The notes under the pieces are model-generated. The model had not been told where the DNA came from, did no database searches, and saw only the letters and a program-made list of their open reading frames with translations. From Pseudomonadota bacterium (GTDB lineage Bacteria; Pseudomonadota; Gammaproteobacteria; Steroidobacterales; Steroidobacteraceae), in the NCBI GenBank assembly GCA_021805275.1, contig JAJZFQ010000259.1:147901-211900 (forward strand): a DNA stretch of 64,000 nucleotides, in the 5' to 3' direction. How positions within the stretch are numbered: position 1 is the stretch's first letter; each line of letters starts with the position of its first letter. Shown piece after piece: positions 29,976 to 39,056 of the stretch. The position numbers and the translations under genes are program-made.

Positions 29976-31952
29976 CTAGCCGGCGAGCAGGACCGACTCG
30001 GCGCGCTCCAGCGCCTCTGGCGTGCCGTATAGCACCACGACGTCTCCGTCGCGCAGGCGCGTGCTCGCAGCCGGGTCTCTGCCGAGGATGCCGTGCCGGC
30101 GAACGCCCTGGAAGGTGGCCTGGGCACCGCGCGCACGGGCCTCGGCGAGCGTGCGACCCACCGCCCACGCCCCTGGCGGGACGACTATCGCCCGGACCTC
30201 CTCGCTGGACTCGCGCCCATCGTCGAGCGCTGAGTCCCCCGCCTCGCGCACGATGCTGCGCAGCACGTTGTAGCGGTGATTGCGGATGTCCCCGATGAGG
30301 CGGACCACACGCGAAACCGGCACCCGCAGCAGCATCAGTACGTGCGAGACCAGCATCAGGCTTGCCTCGAAGGTCTCCGGGACCACGGCCGTGGCTCCCG
30401 CGGCTTCGAGTTCCCGCAGACGTGAGTCGTCCGGGGTGCGCACCAGGATCGGCACATCCGGGCGCTGGGCGCGCACGGCGCGCAGGATGCCGAGCGCGGT
30501 GGTCGGGTCGGAGAAGCTGATCACCAGTGCCGTGGCGGTGGCCAGTCCGGCGGTCGCGAGCATCTGCTCGTCGGCCGAATCGCCGTAGATCACCGGATCG
30601 CCCGCCTGGCGCGCCGCGGCGATGCGTGCCGGGTCGAGATCCAGGGCGATGTACTCGAAGCCTTGCGCCTCCAGGACCCGGGCCACGCTCTGGCCGACGC
30701 GGCCGAAGCCGCAGAGGATGACGTGCGCCCGTCCGCCGATCGCGGTGGTCGCCGCGCTTTCGCGCTCGAAGGCCGTGCGTTGCGCGGGCCCGCGCTCGCG
30801 CAGCAGCAACCGGGCGAGCCGCTTGTTGTGATTGAGCAGCAGCGGGCTGAGCACCATCGAGAGCACGAGCGCAAGCAGCAGCGGCTGGCCGAAGCGCTGC
30901 GGCAACACGTGATTGGCGAGCGCGACGCTGCCGAGCGCAACCCCGAACTCCCCGCCGATCGCGATCACGATGGCGGTGCGCACTGCCTTGAAGCGCGAGC
31001 CGGCGAATGGGCGGGTCACCAGGGCGGCGATCGCCGTCTTGAGCACCACGATGAGGGCCAGGAGTGCGAGTACACCGCCGGCCTCGCCGGCCAGCTGACG
31101 CACATCGAGCAGCATGCCCACCGAGACGAAGAAGACGCCGAGGAGAATGTCGCGGAACGGCCGCAGCACCGACTCGAGCTGATGGCGGTACTCCGTCTCG
31201 GCGAGCATCATGCCGGCGAGAAACGCGCCGAGCCCGGCGGAGAGGCCCGCCAGGCGCGACACCCAGGCCGCGCTGATGACGACCAGCAGCGCCGCCAGCG
31301 TGAACAACTCGCGCAGCCGGCTGTGGGCAATTTCGTGGAACAGCGGCCGCAGCAGCCAGCGGCCGGCGGCCAGCACGGCCCCGATCGCCAGCGCACCGCC
31401 CGCCGCGGCGAGCAGCGCGGCGCGCAGGTCGAAGGCATTCACGCCGCGGCCCAGTGCCGAGGCGAGCGCCAGCAGCGGCACGAACGCCAAGTCCTGGAAC
31501 AGCAGCATGCTGAAGGCGAGGCGGCCGTGCGTGCGATTGAGCTCCGCCCGCTCGGTGAGCTGGTGCAGCAGGATGGCCGTCGAGCTCATGGCGATTGCGC
31601 CACCGGCGACCACGGCGGCCGGCCAGGGGATACCGGCCAGCGATCCCAGCAGGGCGAAAACTGCGGTTGTCGCGCCGACCTGCGCCGCCCCGAGGCCGAA
31701 GACCTCGCGTCGCATCGCGATCATGCGCGGCAGCGAGACATCCAGTCCCAGCGTGAACAGCAGGAATGCCACGCCAAGCTCGGCCATCAGCGCGACCGTC
31801 GAGGAGGCGCTCACGACCCCCAGCGCATGCGGTCCGCAGGCCAGGCCCACGGCGAGGTACGGCAGCGGTGTCGGCAGCCTCAGCCGGCGCGCAATGGTCA
31901 CCAGCAGAACCGCGGCGGCCAGCAGGACCAGCATCTCGGTGAGCGGCTGCAT
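29976..31952 (-). CDS. Monovalent cation:proton antiporter of the CPA2 family (KefB/YbaL type)
   Basis: This 658-residue protein has about twelve membrane helices over residues 1-390 (LLFTLGLDVSLPRM, FLAGMMLAETEYRHQ, GVFFVSVGMLLD). A TrkA-N nucleotide-binding domain follows (VILCGFGRVGQSVARVL, about residues 410-530), then a TrkA-C domain to the end. It exchanges K+ or Na+ for protons and is probably gated by NAD(H) or a thiol adduct. The missing Kef-type regulatory subunit (KefF/G) is not nearby. It precedes ppc by 17 bases on the same strand. Confidence 0.88.
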   Translation of the reverse strand: MQPLTEMLVLLAAAVLLVTIARRLRLPTPLPYLAVGLACGPHALGVVSASSTVALMAELGVAFLLFTLGLDVSLPRMIAMRREVFGLGAAQVGATTAVFALLGSLAGIPWPAAVVAGGAIAMSSTAILLHQLTERAELNRTHGRLAFSMLLFQDLAFVPLLALASALGRGVNAFDLRAALLAAAGGALAIGAVLAAGRWLLRPLFHEIAHSRLRELFTLAALLVVISAAWVSRLAGLSAGLGAFLAGMMLAETEYRHQLESVLRPFRDILLGVFFVSVGMLLDVRQLAGEAGGVLALLALIVVLKTAIAALVTRPFAGSRFKAVRTAIVIAIGGEFGVALGSVALANHVLPQRFGQPLLLALVLSMVLSPLLLNHNKRLARLLLRERGPAQRTAFERESAATTAIGGRAHVILCGFGRVGQSVARVLEAQGFEYIALDLDPARIAAARQAGDPVIYGDSADEQMLATAGLATATALVISFSDPTTALGILRAVRAQRPDVPILVRTPDDSRLRELEAAGATAVVPETFEASLMLVSHVLMLLRVPVSRVVRLIGDIRNHRYNVLRSIVREAGDSALDDGRESSEEVRAIVVPPGAWAVGRTLAEARARGAQATFQGVRRHGILGRDPAASTRLRDGDVVVLYGTPEALERAESVLLAG

Positions 31953-31994
31953 GCGGCTATTGTAGGGGGCCGGCCAGCGGGACGCGCCGCGGGC

Positions 31995-32031
31995 CCAAAA
32001 ACGAAAGAGCCCCGCGCGGGCGGGGCTCTTT
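31995..32031 (-). terminator. Intrinsic terminator after the Lys-rich protein gene
   Basis: A 12-bp perfect stem (aaagagccccgc at 32004-32015 with gcggggctcttt at 32020-32031) closes a 4-base loop. On the minus strand it is followed by CGTTTTT. It begins 17 bases after the stop of the small secreted protein gene and should end its transcript. Confidence 0.9.
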
Positions 32032-32047
32032 GGGCTTCAGCCTAGGC

Positions 32048-32326
32048 TTAGGCCTTCTTCTTGGCCATGTGCTTCATGGCCATGTGCTTCTTGACCATGT
32101 GCTTCATGGCCTTCTTGTGCGCGACCTTCTTGGCCCACTTCTTGTGAGCCGCCTTGGTCCACTTCTTGTGGGCAGCCTTGGTCCACTTCTTGTGCATCAT
32201 CTTCTTGTGCACGACGTGGTGCTTGGCGGCAGGCGCCTGGGGGGCCGCAACCGCGGCAACGGGAGCGGCAGCCAGCGAGCCGGCGACCAGGAGCGCACCG
32301 AGTACAGGGACGAGCTTCTTGAACAT
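32048..32326 (-). CDS. Secreted small protein rich in Lys, His and Met (acid-shock-like)
   Basis: This 92-residue protein has a signal peptide (FKKLVPVLGALLVAGSLAAA, cleavage near AVAAPQ). The mature part of about 58 residues holds roughly 22 Lys, 10 His, 7 Met and 3 Trp and no acidic residue. The unit HKKWTKAA occurs twice and in a third, altered copy, then KHMVKKHMAMKHMAKK. It resembles enterobacterial acid-shock protein Asr in plan, not in clear homology. Possible roles are acid buffering, metal binding (His/Met for copper) or binding to anionic surfaces. GGAG lies 6 bases before the ATG at 32326, favouring this start over upstream ones. It has its own terminator. Confidence 0.8.
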   Translation of the reverse strand: MFKKLVPVLGALLVAGSLAAAPVAAVAAPQAPAAKHHVVHKKMMHKKWTKAAHKKWTKAAHKKWAKKVAHKKAMKHMVKKHMAMKHMAKKKA

Positions 32327-32458
32327 CGACATCTCCATCAAGAGAGTTTGAGCGGTTTTAGAATTGCCCCGAGCGCTCGGGCGCCGGAACGGAGCGGATT
32401 ATTGCAGGAAGAATCGCCCCGGAGCCCTGCATGACCCAAACGTAATCTTGCGGTGAGC

Positions 32459-33004
32459 TCAGTGTCCCTGAAAAGCGACAAGGCTGCGGACCGGGACGCC
32501 GAGGGCTTCCAGGCGGCGGGCACCGCCGAGCTCCGGGAGGTCGATCACGAAGCAGGCCGCCTCCACGTGCGCCCCGAGGGAGCGCAGCAGCCGGACAGCC
32601 GCCTCCGCCGTTCCGCCCGTGGCGATCAGATCATCGATCAACAGCACCCGCTCGCCCGACCGAACGGCGTCGCGGTGCATCTCCATCTCGTCGAGGCCGT
32701 ACTCGAGCGAGTAGGCCACGCGCACCGTCTCGTGCGGCAGCTTGCCCTTCTTGCGGATCGGCACGAACCCCGCGCCGAGGCGGTGCGCCACGGCACCACC
32801 GAGGATGAATCCCCGGGCCTCGATGCCAGCGACGTGCCCGATGACCGTCTCGTCCCAGGGCCGCGAGAGTTCCGTCACGGCGAGCCGGAAAATCGGCGCA
32901 TCGCCCAGGAGAGTTGTGATGTCCCGGAACACGATGCCGGGCTTGGGGTAGTCGGGAATACAGCGAATGGCGTCTCTAAGGGCCTGCAAGTCACGGGCGT
33001 CCAT
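32459..33004 (-). CDS. apt: Adenine phosphoribosyltransferase
   Basis: This 181-residue cytosolic salvage enzyme makes AMP from adenine and PRPP. The PRPP-binding motif [17 protein letters not shown] (about residues 119-135) and the N-terminal [15 protein letters not shown] are both typical, as is the length (about 170-185). It is a single gene, divergent from the nitroreductase 49 bases away. Confidence 0.96.
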   Translation of the reverse strand: MDARDLQALRDAIRCIPDYPKPGIVFRDITTLLGDAPIFRLAVTELSRPWDETVIGHVAGIEARGFILGGAVAHRLGAGFVPIRKKGKLPHETVRVAYSLEYGLDEMEMHRDAVRSGERVLLIDDLIATGGTAEAAVRLLRSLGAHVEAACFVIDLPELGGARRLEALGVPVRSLVAFQGH

Positions 33005-33053
33005 GGGCGCGGACTGTACACGGTTTGGGTCAAACTTGTGTCAAGATCGCCCG

Positions 33054-33617
33054 ATGCAAGCGATCGATCTGTTGCTGCGCCGGCGCTCGGCGCAGGCGCT
33101 CACCGAGCCCGGTCCCGATGCACCGGCGCTGGAGTTGTTGCTCGCGAGCGCTGCACGGGCACCGGATCACGGACGACTGCGTCCCTGGCGGTTCATCGTC
33201 ATCCGCGCCGAGGCGCGTGCGCGCTTCGGCGAGTTGCTCGCGCAGCAGTTGCAGCGCGTGCGTCCCATGTGCGGCCCCGAGGCGATGGAGCGCGAGCGCC
33301 GCAAGGCGTATCGGGCGCCGCTGATCATCGTGGTCGCCGCCGTGAAGGACCCGCATGCCCGCGTGCCGATGCTCGAGCAGATCCTCGCGGCGGGTGCGGC
33401 AGCCGGGAACATCCTGCTCGCCGCGCAGGCGCTTGGCTTTGGTGCCGTGTGGAAGACGGGGGGCGCGGCGTACGACGAGCAGGTGAAGCAGGCTCTCGGG
33501 CTTGCTGCCGAGGATGCGTTGATTGCGTTCCTCTACATCGGCTCCGAGCCGCCGGGCGGCAACGAACCGGCGCCCGCACAAGACTGGCGCGACCGGGTCA
33601 CCTACTGGAACGAATGA
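33054..33617 (+). CDS. Nitroreductase family protein (YdjA-like)
   Basis: This 187-residue FMN-dependent nitroreductase of the small YdjA type carries RRRSAQALTEPGPDAPAL for FMN phosphate binding and APDHGRLRPWRFIVI, the characteristic motif of the YdjA branch. AAGAAAGNILLAAQALGFG is the FMN loop. Physiological substrates of this branch are unknown; E. coli YdjA reduces nitro compounds weakly. No clear ribosome site precedes the ATG at 33054; a longer in-frame start at 32967 would overlap apt. Confidence 0.87.
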   Translation: MQAIDLLLRRRSAQALTEPGPDAPALELLLASAARAPDHGRLRPWRFIVIRAEARARFGELLAQQLQRVRPMCGPEAMERERRKAYRAPLIIVVAAVKDPHARVPMLEQILAAGAAAGNILLAAQALGFGAVWKTGGAAYDEQVKQALGLAAEDALIAFLYIGSEPPGGNEPAPAQDWRDRVTYWNE

Positions 33618-33663
33618 CCGCGCGTGCGGGCCGCATCGCGGCCCACGCGCGCAGTGCGGCGGC

Positions 33664-34287
33664 TCAGTGCCCGGCGGCCGGTACCGGGTAGTGCACGAAG
33701 ATCTGGGTTACGGCCTCGTCGAGGGACTTGTCCGGGTGGTACAGGGTGTGCCGGGAAATGTCCGAGGAAGCCGTGCCGCTCCAGATCACCGAGCGAGTCT
33801 CGCGATTGATGACCGATACGGTCAGCGCCGCGGAGGTCACCGTGCGCACGTCGTTGTAATAACCGCCCCAGCCCCAGCCGTAGGGCGCACCCCAACCGCC
33901 GCCCCAGCCGTACGGACCCCAGCCGCCCCAGTAGCTGCCCATGAACGCCGGTCCCATGTCGCCCTCGACGCGGTCGCGGGTCCGCAGGCGAAAGTCCACC
34001 AGGAGGTCGGGCCGGGCATCCGCGGCCACCAGCGTGTAACCGCGGGCCTGCATCTGCGCCGCGACGTCCTGCTCGAGACGCTGGGTCGTCAGCGATTTGT
34101 ACGGTCCATGGTCGGTGCCCGGGTGCGCTGCAAACGCGAAGGTATGTGCTCCTGTGAGATTGGCGCCGACCGCCATGCGCGTGTGGATCACCGGGGCGGT
34201 CGCGCAGGCCGCCAGCATCAGCGCTGCTCCGAGCGCCACCAAGGCTCTGCCCGATTTGATCACCCGACCGAACGGCATTGCGTCCAT
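33664..34287 (-). CDS. DUF4136-type lipoprotein with Gly/Trp/Tyr-rich insertion
   Basis: This 207-residue envelope lipoprotein has an N-terminal lipobox LMLAACAT that predicts acylation of the Cys. The DUF4136 core is seen in TFAFAAHPG, ARPDLLVDFRLRTRD and SVIWSGTASSDISRHTLY. Between about residues 115 and 145 lies an insertion of Gly, Trp and Tyr (SYWGGWGPYGWGGGWG), which is frequent in the family. The residue after the Cys is Ala, so outer-membrane sorting is expected. GGAGG before the codon at 34287 favours this start over ATG 34305. Function unknown. Confidence 0.8.
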   Translation of the reverse strand: MDAMPFGRVIKSGRALVALGAALMLAACATAPVIHTRMAVGANLTGAHTFAFAAHPGTDHGPYKSLTTQRLEQDVAAQMQARGYTLVAADARPDLLVDFRLRTRDRVEGDMGPAFMGSYWGGWGPYGWGGGWGAPYGWGWGGYYNDVRTVTSAALTVSVINRETRSVIWSGTASSDISRHTLYHPDKSLDEAVTQIFVHYPVPAAGH

Positions 34288-34404
34288 TGTCACCACCTCC
34301 AGCATGTATGGACCCGGGAAACGTCCGGAGGTTCCTCCGGTTGACTGCGATCGCCGATAGCACGTGCTGCCGGGGACTCGCTCACGCTGTGTTCCGGCGC
34401 GCCA

Positions 34405-36801
34405 CTATACGGCCCGGCTGGTGAGCGGAACAGCCGTACGTACCGCAATGCGGTAGTCGCGGCCGACCCACTCCCCGTCCGACTGGTGGCGGTACGTCAG
34501 GTCGAGCGACTGTCCGGCCTTCAGGCCGCGGGTGTCGATCTCGACGAGGTGCAGCCCCAGTGGGTTCGCTTCGGTGCTGCGCTCCTCGATGTCCCGCCAG
34601 CCGTCAAAGCCCCAGCGCACCACGCCCGGCTCGGTCAGCGCCACGGTGAGCGCGGCACCGGCCGGCAGCTCGCCCGCGGGAGCGTGCGGACACCAGATGA
34701 GGCGTTTCAGCGCCGGGCGTCGCCCGCCGTATCGCTGCCAGAGCGGCTCGGGGCGGTCCAGGGGCCGGCCGAGCGTACGCGAGACGGCCAGCTTGATGAA
34801 TTCCGCGTGGGCCCAGACCAGCGGCATGGCGCCGCCCGTCGGGCGGCCCGGCTCCAGGAAGCGCTTGGGGATCGGGGCGCTGTCCCAGACCTGCTCGGGC
34901 AGCATCCCGCCGGGGGAGGCCATGCGGGCCATCGTCTCGAGCAACGGCAGCGGATCGCGGCCGGCGGCGAGCTCGTAGTGCCCGCGCTCACCGGTGAGCA
35001 GCGGCCAGGCCCGACCGCGGCCGGTGCCGTCGTAGGCCGAGCCGTCGTCGTGCTCGCCATAGCCGTCGTCGTTGTAGCGGTGCCAGCTCGGTCCGTTCGG
35101 CGTGTCGACCTTCAGCAGTGCGTCGACCAGTTTCAGCGTGCTGAGGATGAGTGGATCGTCGGGGGCGCGCAGGCCGAAGCGCACCAGCTGCAGGAAGTCG
35201 ACGCCGACCTGCGCGTCGGCCGACAGGTCCGGGTCGATCGCCTGGTTGCGGATCGGCAGCGCATTTTGCAGTGCGCCGCGGTCGTGCAGTGCATCGGCCG
35301 GCGCCACGCGCACGTAATAGCCCGGTATCCCGTGCTCGCGGGCGAGCGGGGTGTCGCACACCGCCGTCCAGTTCTCGAGGCTCGCGTTCCAGTAATCGGC
35401 GATGGCGAGCGCCAGCTCGCGCGCGGCCGGGGGCAGCAGTGGCGCGCCGCACACGAGCGCGGCGATGCACGCCGACAGCGTGAACGTGTTCAGGCCCGCG
35501 TCCTCCTCCCAGCGGTCCTGGTCGGACGCCGGGCCGTTGCGCACGATGAAGGAGAGCGCCCGCAGCACCAGGTCTGCGACCTGGACCCCGTCGAGCGCCT
35601 GGCGCTCGTGCAGCATGCAGGCGAGCAGCACCGGGAAGGCTGTCTCATCGAGCTGCACGGCGGTCCAGTACGGCGTGCCGCCGAGCCATTGGTTCTGGTT
35701 CCAGTGACCGTCGGCGAGTTGCGTGGCACGCAGGTAGCGCACCGTGTCGAGCGCCTCGCGCGTGGCGCCGAAGGCGAGCAGCGCGCCGGCGCACTCGCAC
35801 AGGTCGCGTGGCCAGACGAGGTGATAGCCGGCGCGCTCGTCCTTGGTGTTGCCCCACGGCACGCTCAGGCTCGCCACCATCGCGCCGGGGAATGTCTTGC
35901 ACTGGTGTGTGCGCAGTACCATGGTCGAGATGCTGAGCTGCTCTCGGCACAGCGGCGGCAGCGAGCCGGTGAGCGGGGCGCGCCCGGCGCAGTCCTTCTG
36001 CCAGGCCGACCACTCCTCGATCTGACGCTGCCAGCTGGCCTCGAACGGCTCGAACAGCGCTGAGAGTGCCAGTGTCGCGGCCGACTCGGTGCTGCTGCTG
36101 ATGCCCAGGCCGAGGACCGCGCGGCGTGGCAGCTCGGCCATGAGGGCGACATTGCCCGGACCGGCACGGTGGAATTCCCAGCGCATCGCGCCGTTGCGCT
36201 CGAAGTCCTGCCAGCCGTCGCTGGTGCCGACATAACCGCAGCTCGCGCGACCCAAAGCGTCGCGCTGCGCGGCATCGACCGCGACGGCGCCGAGGGCGAG
36301 CGCGAAGGGGCCCTGCTCGGCGAGCAGCAGTCGATGCCCGCGGTGATCGGCGACGAACGCGGTGTTGTCATGTCCGGTGCCGCCGAGATGCGGCGCGAGC
36401 AGCGCGTAGGGGCGCAGCTGCTCATCGCCCGTGAGCTGCACGTCGATCAACAGCACGTCACGTTCGGCGGCCGGCGCGATTCGCAGCCGCAGCTCGAAGC
36501 GCTCGTGGCGGTGCACGATCTGCACCGCGGGGATCCCGAGGCCGGCCAGTGTGACGGTCGGCCGGCCGAGGCGTTTGACCTCGACCCAGAAGCCCTGGCC
36601 GTCGGCCACGATGAAGCCCAGATCACGGATCTGCGGGATGTCGACCCGCGGAAAGTAGACCTCGTTGACGATCCCGCCGCCGATGGTGAACCACAGCCGC
36701 GGCCGGCCGAGCGAGCAGCCCACGACGTCTTTGGCGCTGCTGCACCAAGTGGGCGAAAGTCCCGGTGCGCCCGGTGCCTCTCCTGAGTCGATTTCGCTCA
36801 T
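34405..36801 (-). CDS. Glucan 1,4-alpha-glucosidase (GH15 glucoamylase) with N-terminal beta-domain
   Basis: This 798-residue enzyme has no signal peptide and so probably acts in the cytosol on glycogen or maltodextrins, releasing glucose. An N-terminal super-beta-sandwich domain (about residues 1-280) precedes the (alpha/alpha)6 barrel. The general acid is expected in QDRWEEDAGLNTFTLSA and the base in GMLPEQVWDSAP. GWWRNQ-like text (DGHWNQNQWLGG) and PFSWRDL-like text (YHLVWPRDLCE) also fit. Bacterial family members hydrolyse alpha-1,4 and 1,6 bonds or isomaltose. Free glucose would be phosphorylated by PpgK encoded at 55.5 kb. Single gene, divergent from hemJ. Confidence 0.9.
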   Translation of the reverse strand: MSEIDSGEAPGAPGLSPTWCSSAKDVVGCSLGRPRLWFTIGGGIVNEVYFPRVDIPQIRDLGFIVADGQGFWVEVKRLGRPTVTLAGLGIPAVQIVHRHERFELRLRIAPAAERDVLLIDVQLTGDEQLRPYALLAPHLGGTGHDNTAFVADHRGHRLLLAEQGPFALALGAVAVDAAQRDALGRASCGYVGTSDGWQDFERNGAMRWEFHRAGPGNVALMAELPRRAVLGLGISSSTESAATLALSALFEPFEASWQRQIEEWSAWQKDCAGRAPLTGSLPPLCREQLSISTMVLRTHQCKTFPGAMVASLSVPWGNTKDERAGYHLVWPRDLCECAGALLAFGATREALDTVRYLRATQLADGHWNQNQWLGGTPYWTAVQLDETAFPVLLACMLHERQALDGVQVADLVLRALSFIVRNGPASDQDRWEEDAGLNTFTLSACIAALVCGAPLLPPAARELALAIADYWNASLENWTAVCDTPLAREHGIPGYYVRVAPADALHDRGALQNALPIRNQAIDPDLSADAQVGVDFLQLVRFGLRAPDDPLILSTLKLVDALLKVDTPNGPSWHRYNDDGYGEHDDGSAYDGTGRGRAWPLLTGERGHYELAAGRDPLPLLETMARMASPGGMLPEQVWDSAPIPKRFLEPGRPTGGAMPLVWAHAEFIKLAVSRTLGRPLDRPEPLWQRYGGRRPALKRLIWCPHAPAGELPAGAALTVALTEPGVVRWGFDGWRDIEERSTEANPLGLHLVEIDTRGLKAGQSLDLTYRHQSDGEWVGRDYRIAVRTAVPLTSRAV

Positions 36802-36867
36802 GACGATCCTCCTGAATCTGTCGCGCGCTCACTTGGTCAAGCGTGCCGAAGCCGAGTACGATACTGC

Positions 36868-37281
36868 ATGCTCTGGCTCAAGGCATTCCATATCGTCTTT
36901 GTGGTGACGTGGTTCGCGGGTCTGTTCTATCTGCCGCGGCTGTTCGTCTACCACTGCGCCACCACGGACGGGCCGGGACTCGCGCGCTTCGCAGTGATGG
37001 AACGGCGCTTGTTCGGGCTGATGAGTCTCGGCGGGGCGCTGGCCATCGCCTTCGGGCTGTCGATGCTCATTGTCGCGCCGGCGTTGCTGCAATTCGCCTG
37101 GCTGCGCTTAAAGCTCGTGCTCGTGGCGGCGCTCCTGGGGTACCACGTGTGGTGTTACGTGTTGATGCGCCAGCTCATTGAGGGGCGCGCCCGCCGCTCG
37201 CAGCGCTGGTACCGGGCGTTCAACGAAGTCCCCGGGGTGCTGCTGATCGCGATCGTGCTGCTGGCGGTGCTGCGGCCCTAG
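36868..37281 (+). CDS. hemJ: Protoporphyrinogen oxidase HemJ
   Basis: This 137-residue, four-helix inner-membrane protein oxidises protoporphyrinogen IX to protoporphyrin IX in haem synthesis. The family-defining text is present: KAFHIVFVVTWFAGLFYLPR with H8, and FNEVPGVLL near the C-terminus. There is no Shine-Dalgarno; TACGAT ends 5 bases before the ATG and TTGGTC lies 18 bases upstream of it, so the message may be leaderless. The stop shares a CTAG with the stop of the convergent yciH gene. Confidence 0.92.
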   Translation: MLWLKAFHIVFVVTWFAGLFYLPRLFVYHCATTDGPGLARFAVMERRLFGLMSLGGALAIAFGLSMLIVAPALLQFAWLRLKLVLVAALLGYHVWCYVLMRQLIEGRARRSQRWYRAFNEVPGVLLIAIVLLAVLRP

Positions 37282-37610
37282 CCGCCGGCGCGCTTGGCCT
37301 CGTAGCCGCGCTCGCGCAGGGCCTCGACCAGCCGCTCGCGGTGCTCGCCCTGGATCTCGATGCGTCCGTCGCGCACGGCGCCGCCGGCGCCGCAGAGTTT
37401 CTTCAGCTCGCGGGCGAGCGTCTCGAGCTGCGCCGCCGCGAGCGGCAGGCCGAGCACGACCGAGACGGCCTTGCCGCCGCGCCCGGCGACTTCGCGGGTC
37501 ACGCGCACGCGCGCCGGTCCGTCCGGGCGGGCGGGACTGGGGGAGGCGCGCTCGGAGGCGCCGGAGGGCTTGCGCAGTACGACGCCGCGGGCGGTGGGGT
37601 AGGATTTCAC
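37278..37610 (-). CDS. yciH: Stress-response translation initiation inhibitor YciH (SUI1 family)
   Basis: This 110-residue bacterial eIF1/SUI1-like protein has RVRVTREVAGRGGKAVSVV and LARELKKLCGAGGAVRDGRI, which match the SUI1 core. An N-terminal basic linker of about 40 residues precedes it. The start is probably GTG at 37610 giving MKSYPTARG; no ATG fits better. In E. coli YciH lowers translation initiation under stress. It is convergent with hemJ. Confidence 0.88.
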   Translation of the reverse strand: MKSYPTARGVVLRKPSGASERASPSPARPDGPARVRVTREVAGRGGKAVSVVLGLPLAAAQLETLARELKKLCGAGGAVRDGRIEIQGEHRERLVEALRERGYEAKRAGG

Positions 37611-37781
37611 GGCGACATTATGGCCGTGCGGCCCTGGGGCTGCCAGGGCGTGGTGCATTCAGGATGCGATGCACGTTGCGTGAATCGCGCGATTTGCGAA
37701 CGGATTGGAACGTCCATTGCGCTTTCGGGGCGGTAAGATTTGCATTCTGCCGGCAACCGGCGGTGACGAGGCTCAGCATTT

Positions 37782-39053
37782 ATGACGCAGTCGCGCCTGC
37801 ACGTTCCGCATCCTCCGGCCCGTCCGGGAGAGAAGCCGGACTTCAGTTATCTGGACATCCCGCCGGCCGGACGCGAGGCGCGCCCGGATACGCTGGCGGC
37901 GGCGCTCGAGATCGAGCGGCTCGGGACCGGCATGGTGCGCGTGCTCGATGAGCACGCTCACGCGGTCGGTCCCTGGAACCCGCACCTGGAACCGGAGGAG
38001 CTGCAGGTGGCCCTGCGTCACATGCTGCTCACCCGCCATTTCGACGATCGGATGCAGCGCATGCAGCGCCAGGGGCGCATCTCGTTTTACATGAAATCGA
38101 CCGGCGAGGAGGCCGTGGCGGTGGCCCCGGGCATGGCGCTGCAGCCCGGCGACATGCTGTTTCCCTCGTACCGCACCCAGGGACTGTTCATCGTGCGGGG
38201 CAAGAGTCTGGTTGACCTGATGTGCCAGTGTCTCTCGAACACGCGCGACATGTGCCGTGGCCGCCAGATGCCGATCATGTACCACTGGGCGGAAGGCAAC
38301 ATCTTCTCGATCTCGGGAAATCTGGCGACGCAGTTTCCGCAGGCGGTCGGCTGGGCGATGGCCGCGGCCATCAAGGGTGAGGAGCGCATCGCGGCGACCT
38401 GGATCGGCGAGGGGGCGAGCGCCGAGGCCGATTTCCACCACGCCCTGACATTCGCGGCGGTGTACCGGGCCCCGGTGATCCTGAACGTGGTCAACAACCA
38501 GTGGGCGATCTCGAGCTTCCAGGGGTTCGCCGGCGGTGAGCGGCGCACGTTCGCCCAGCGCGGCCCCGGCTACGGCATTCCCGGTGTGCGCGTGGATGGC
38601 AATGATTTCCTCGCCGTCTACGCGGTGACCCGCTGGGCCGCCGAGCGCGCACGGGCGAGCGGCGGCCCGACGCTGATCGAGCACGTCACCTACCGGGCGG
38701 CGGCGCATTCCACCAGCGACGATCCGGCCCGCTACCGGCCGAAGGAGGAATGGCAGTCCTGGCCGCTCGGGGACCCCGTCACGCGCCTGAAGGCGCATCT
38801 GATCGGCCTCGGGGAGTGGTCCGAGGACCGCCATGCGGCGCTCGAGAAGGAGCTCGAGGCGCACGTGACCGCCTGCTGGAAGGAGGCTGTCAGCTACGGG
38901 GCCCTCACCGAGGGGCCGGCACTCAACCCGCTCAGCATGTTCGAGGACGTGTTCCACGAGATGCCCCCGCATCTGCAGCGCCAGCGTGAAGAGCTGCGCC
39001 AGTTGCTGGCCGCCCGCCAGGCGGCCAGCGACGGTACGGGCGGGGAGGGCTGA
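37782..39053 (+). CDS. 2-oxoisovalerate/pyruvate-type dehydrogenase E1 alpha subunit
   Basis: This 423-residue alpha chain of a heterotetrameric thiamine diphosphate E1 decarboxylates a branched-chain 2-oxoacid. The ThDP phosphate segment is IGEGASAEADFHHALTFAAV ending in NVVNNQWAIS. The long N-terminal arm and GRISFYMKSTGEEA are typical of branched-chain rather than pyruvate E1 alpha. A phosphorylation-type loop (YRAAAHSTSDDPARY) follows. It is first in an E1alpha-E1beta-E2 operon; no lipoamide dehydrogenase (E3) gene is included, so E3 must come from elsewhere. Confidence 0.9.
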   Translation: MTQSRLHVPHPPARPGEKPDFSYLDIPPAGREARPDTLAAALEIERLGTGMVRVLDEHAHAVGPWNPHLEPEELQVALRHMLLTRHFDDRMQRMQRQGRISFYMKSTGEEAVAVAPGMALQPGDMLFPSYRTQGLFIVRGKSLVDLMCQCLSNTRDMCRGRQMPIMYHWAEGNIFSISGNLATQFPQAVGWAMAAAIKGEERIAATWIGEGASAEADFHHALTFAAVYRAPVILNVVNNQWAISSFQGFAGGERRTFAQRGPGYGIPGVRVDGNDFLAVYAVTRWAAERARASGGPTLIEHVTYRAAAHSTSDDPARYRPKEEWQSWPLGDPVTRLKAHLIGLGEWSEDRHAALEKELEAHVTACWKEAVSYGALTEGPALNPLSMFEDVFHEMPPHLQRQREELRQLLAARQAASDGTGGEG

Positions 39054-39056
39054 GCG

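Noticed and set aside
27529..29979. 816-codon plus-strand frame opposite ppc
   Set aside because: The minus strand has a full PEP carboxylase with motifs. The plus text is low-complexity Arg/Ala/Glu/Gln.
32080..32210. Short repeats as a CRISPR or tandem-repeat locus
   Set aside because: The repeats are in-frame HKKW codons within a signal-peptide protein, with no spacers.
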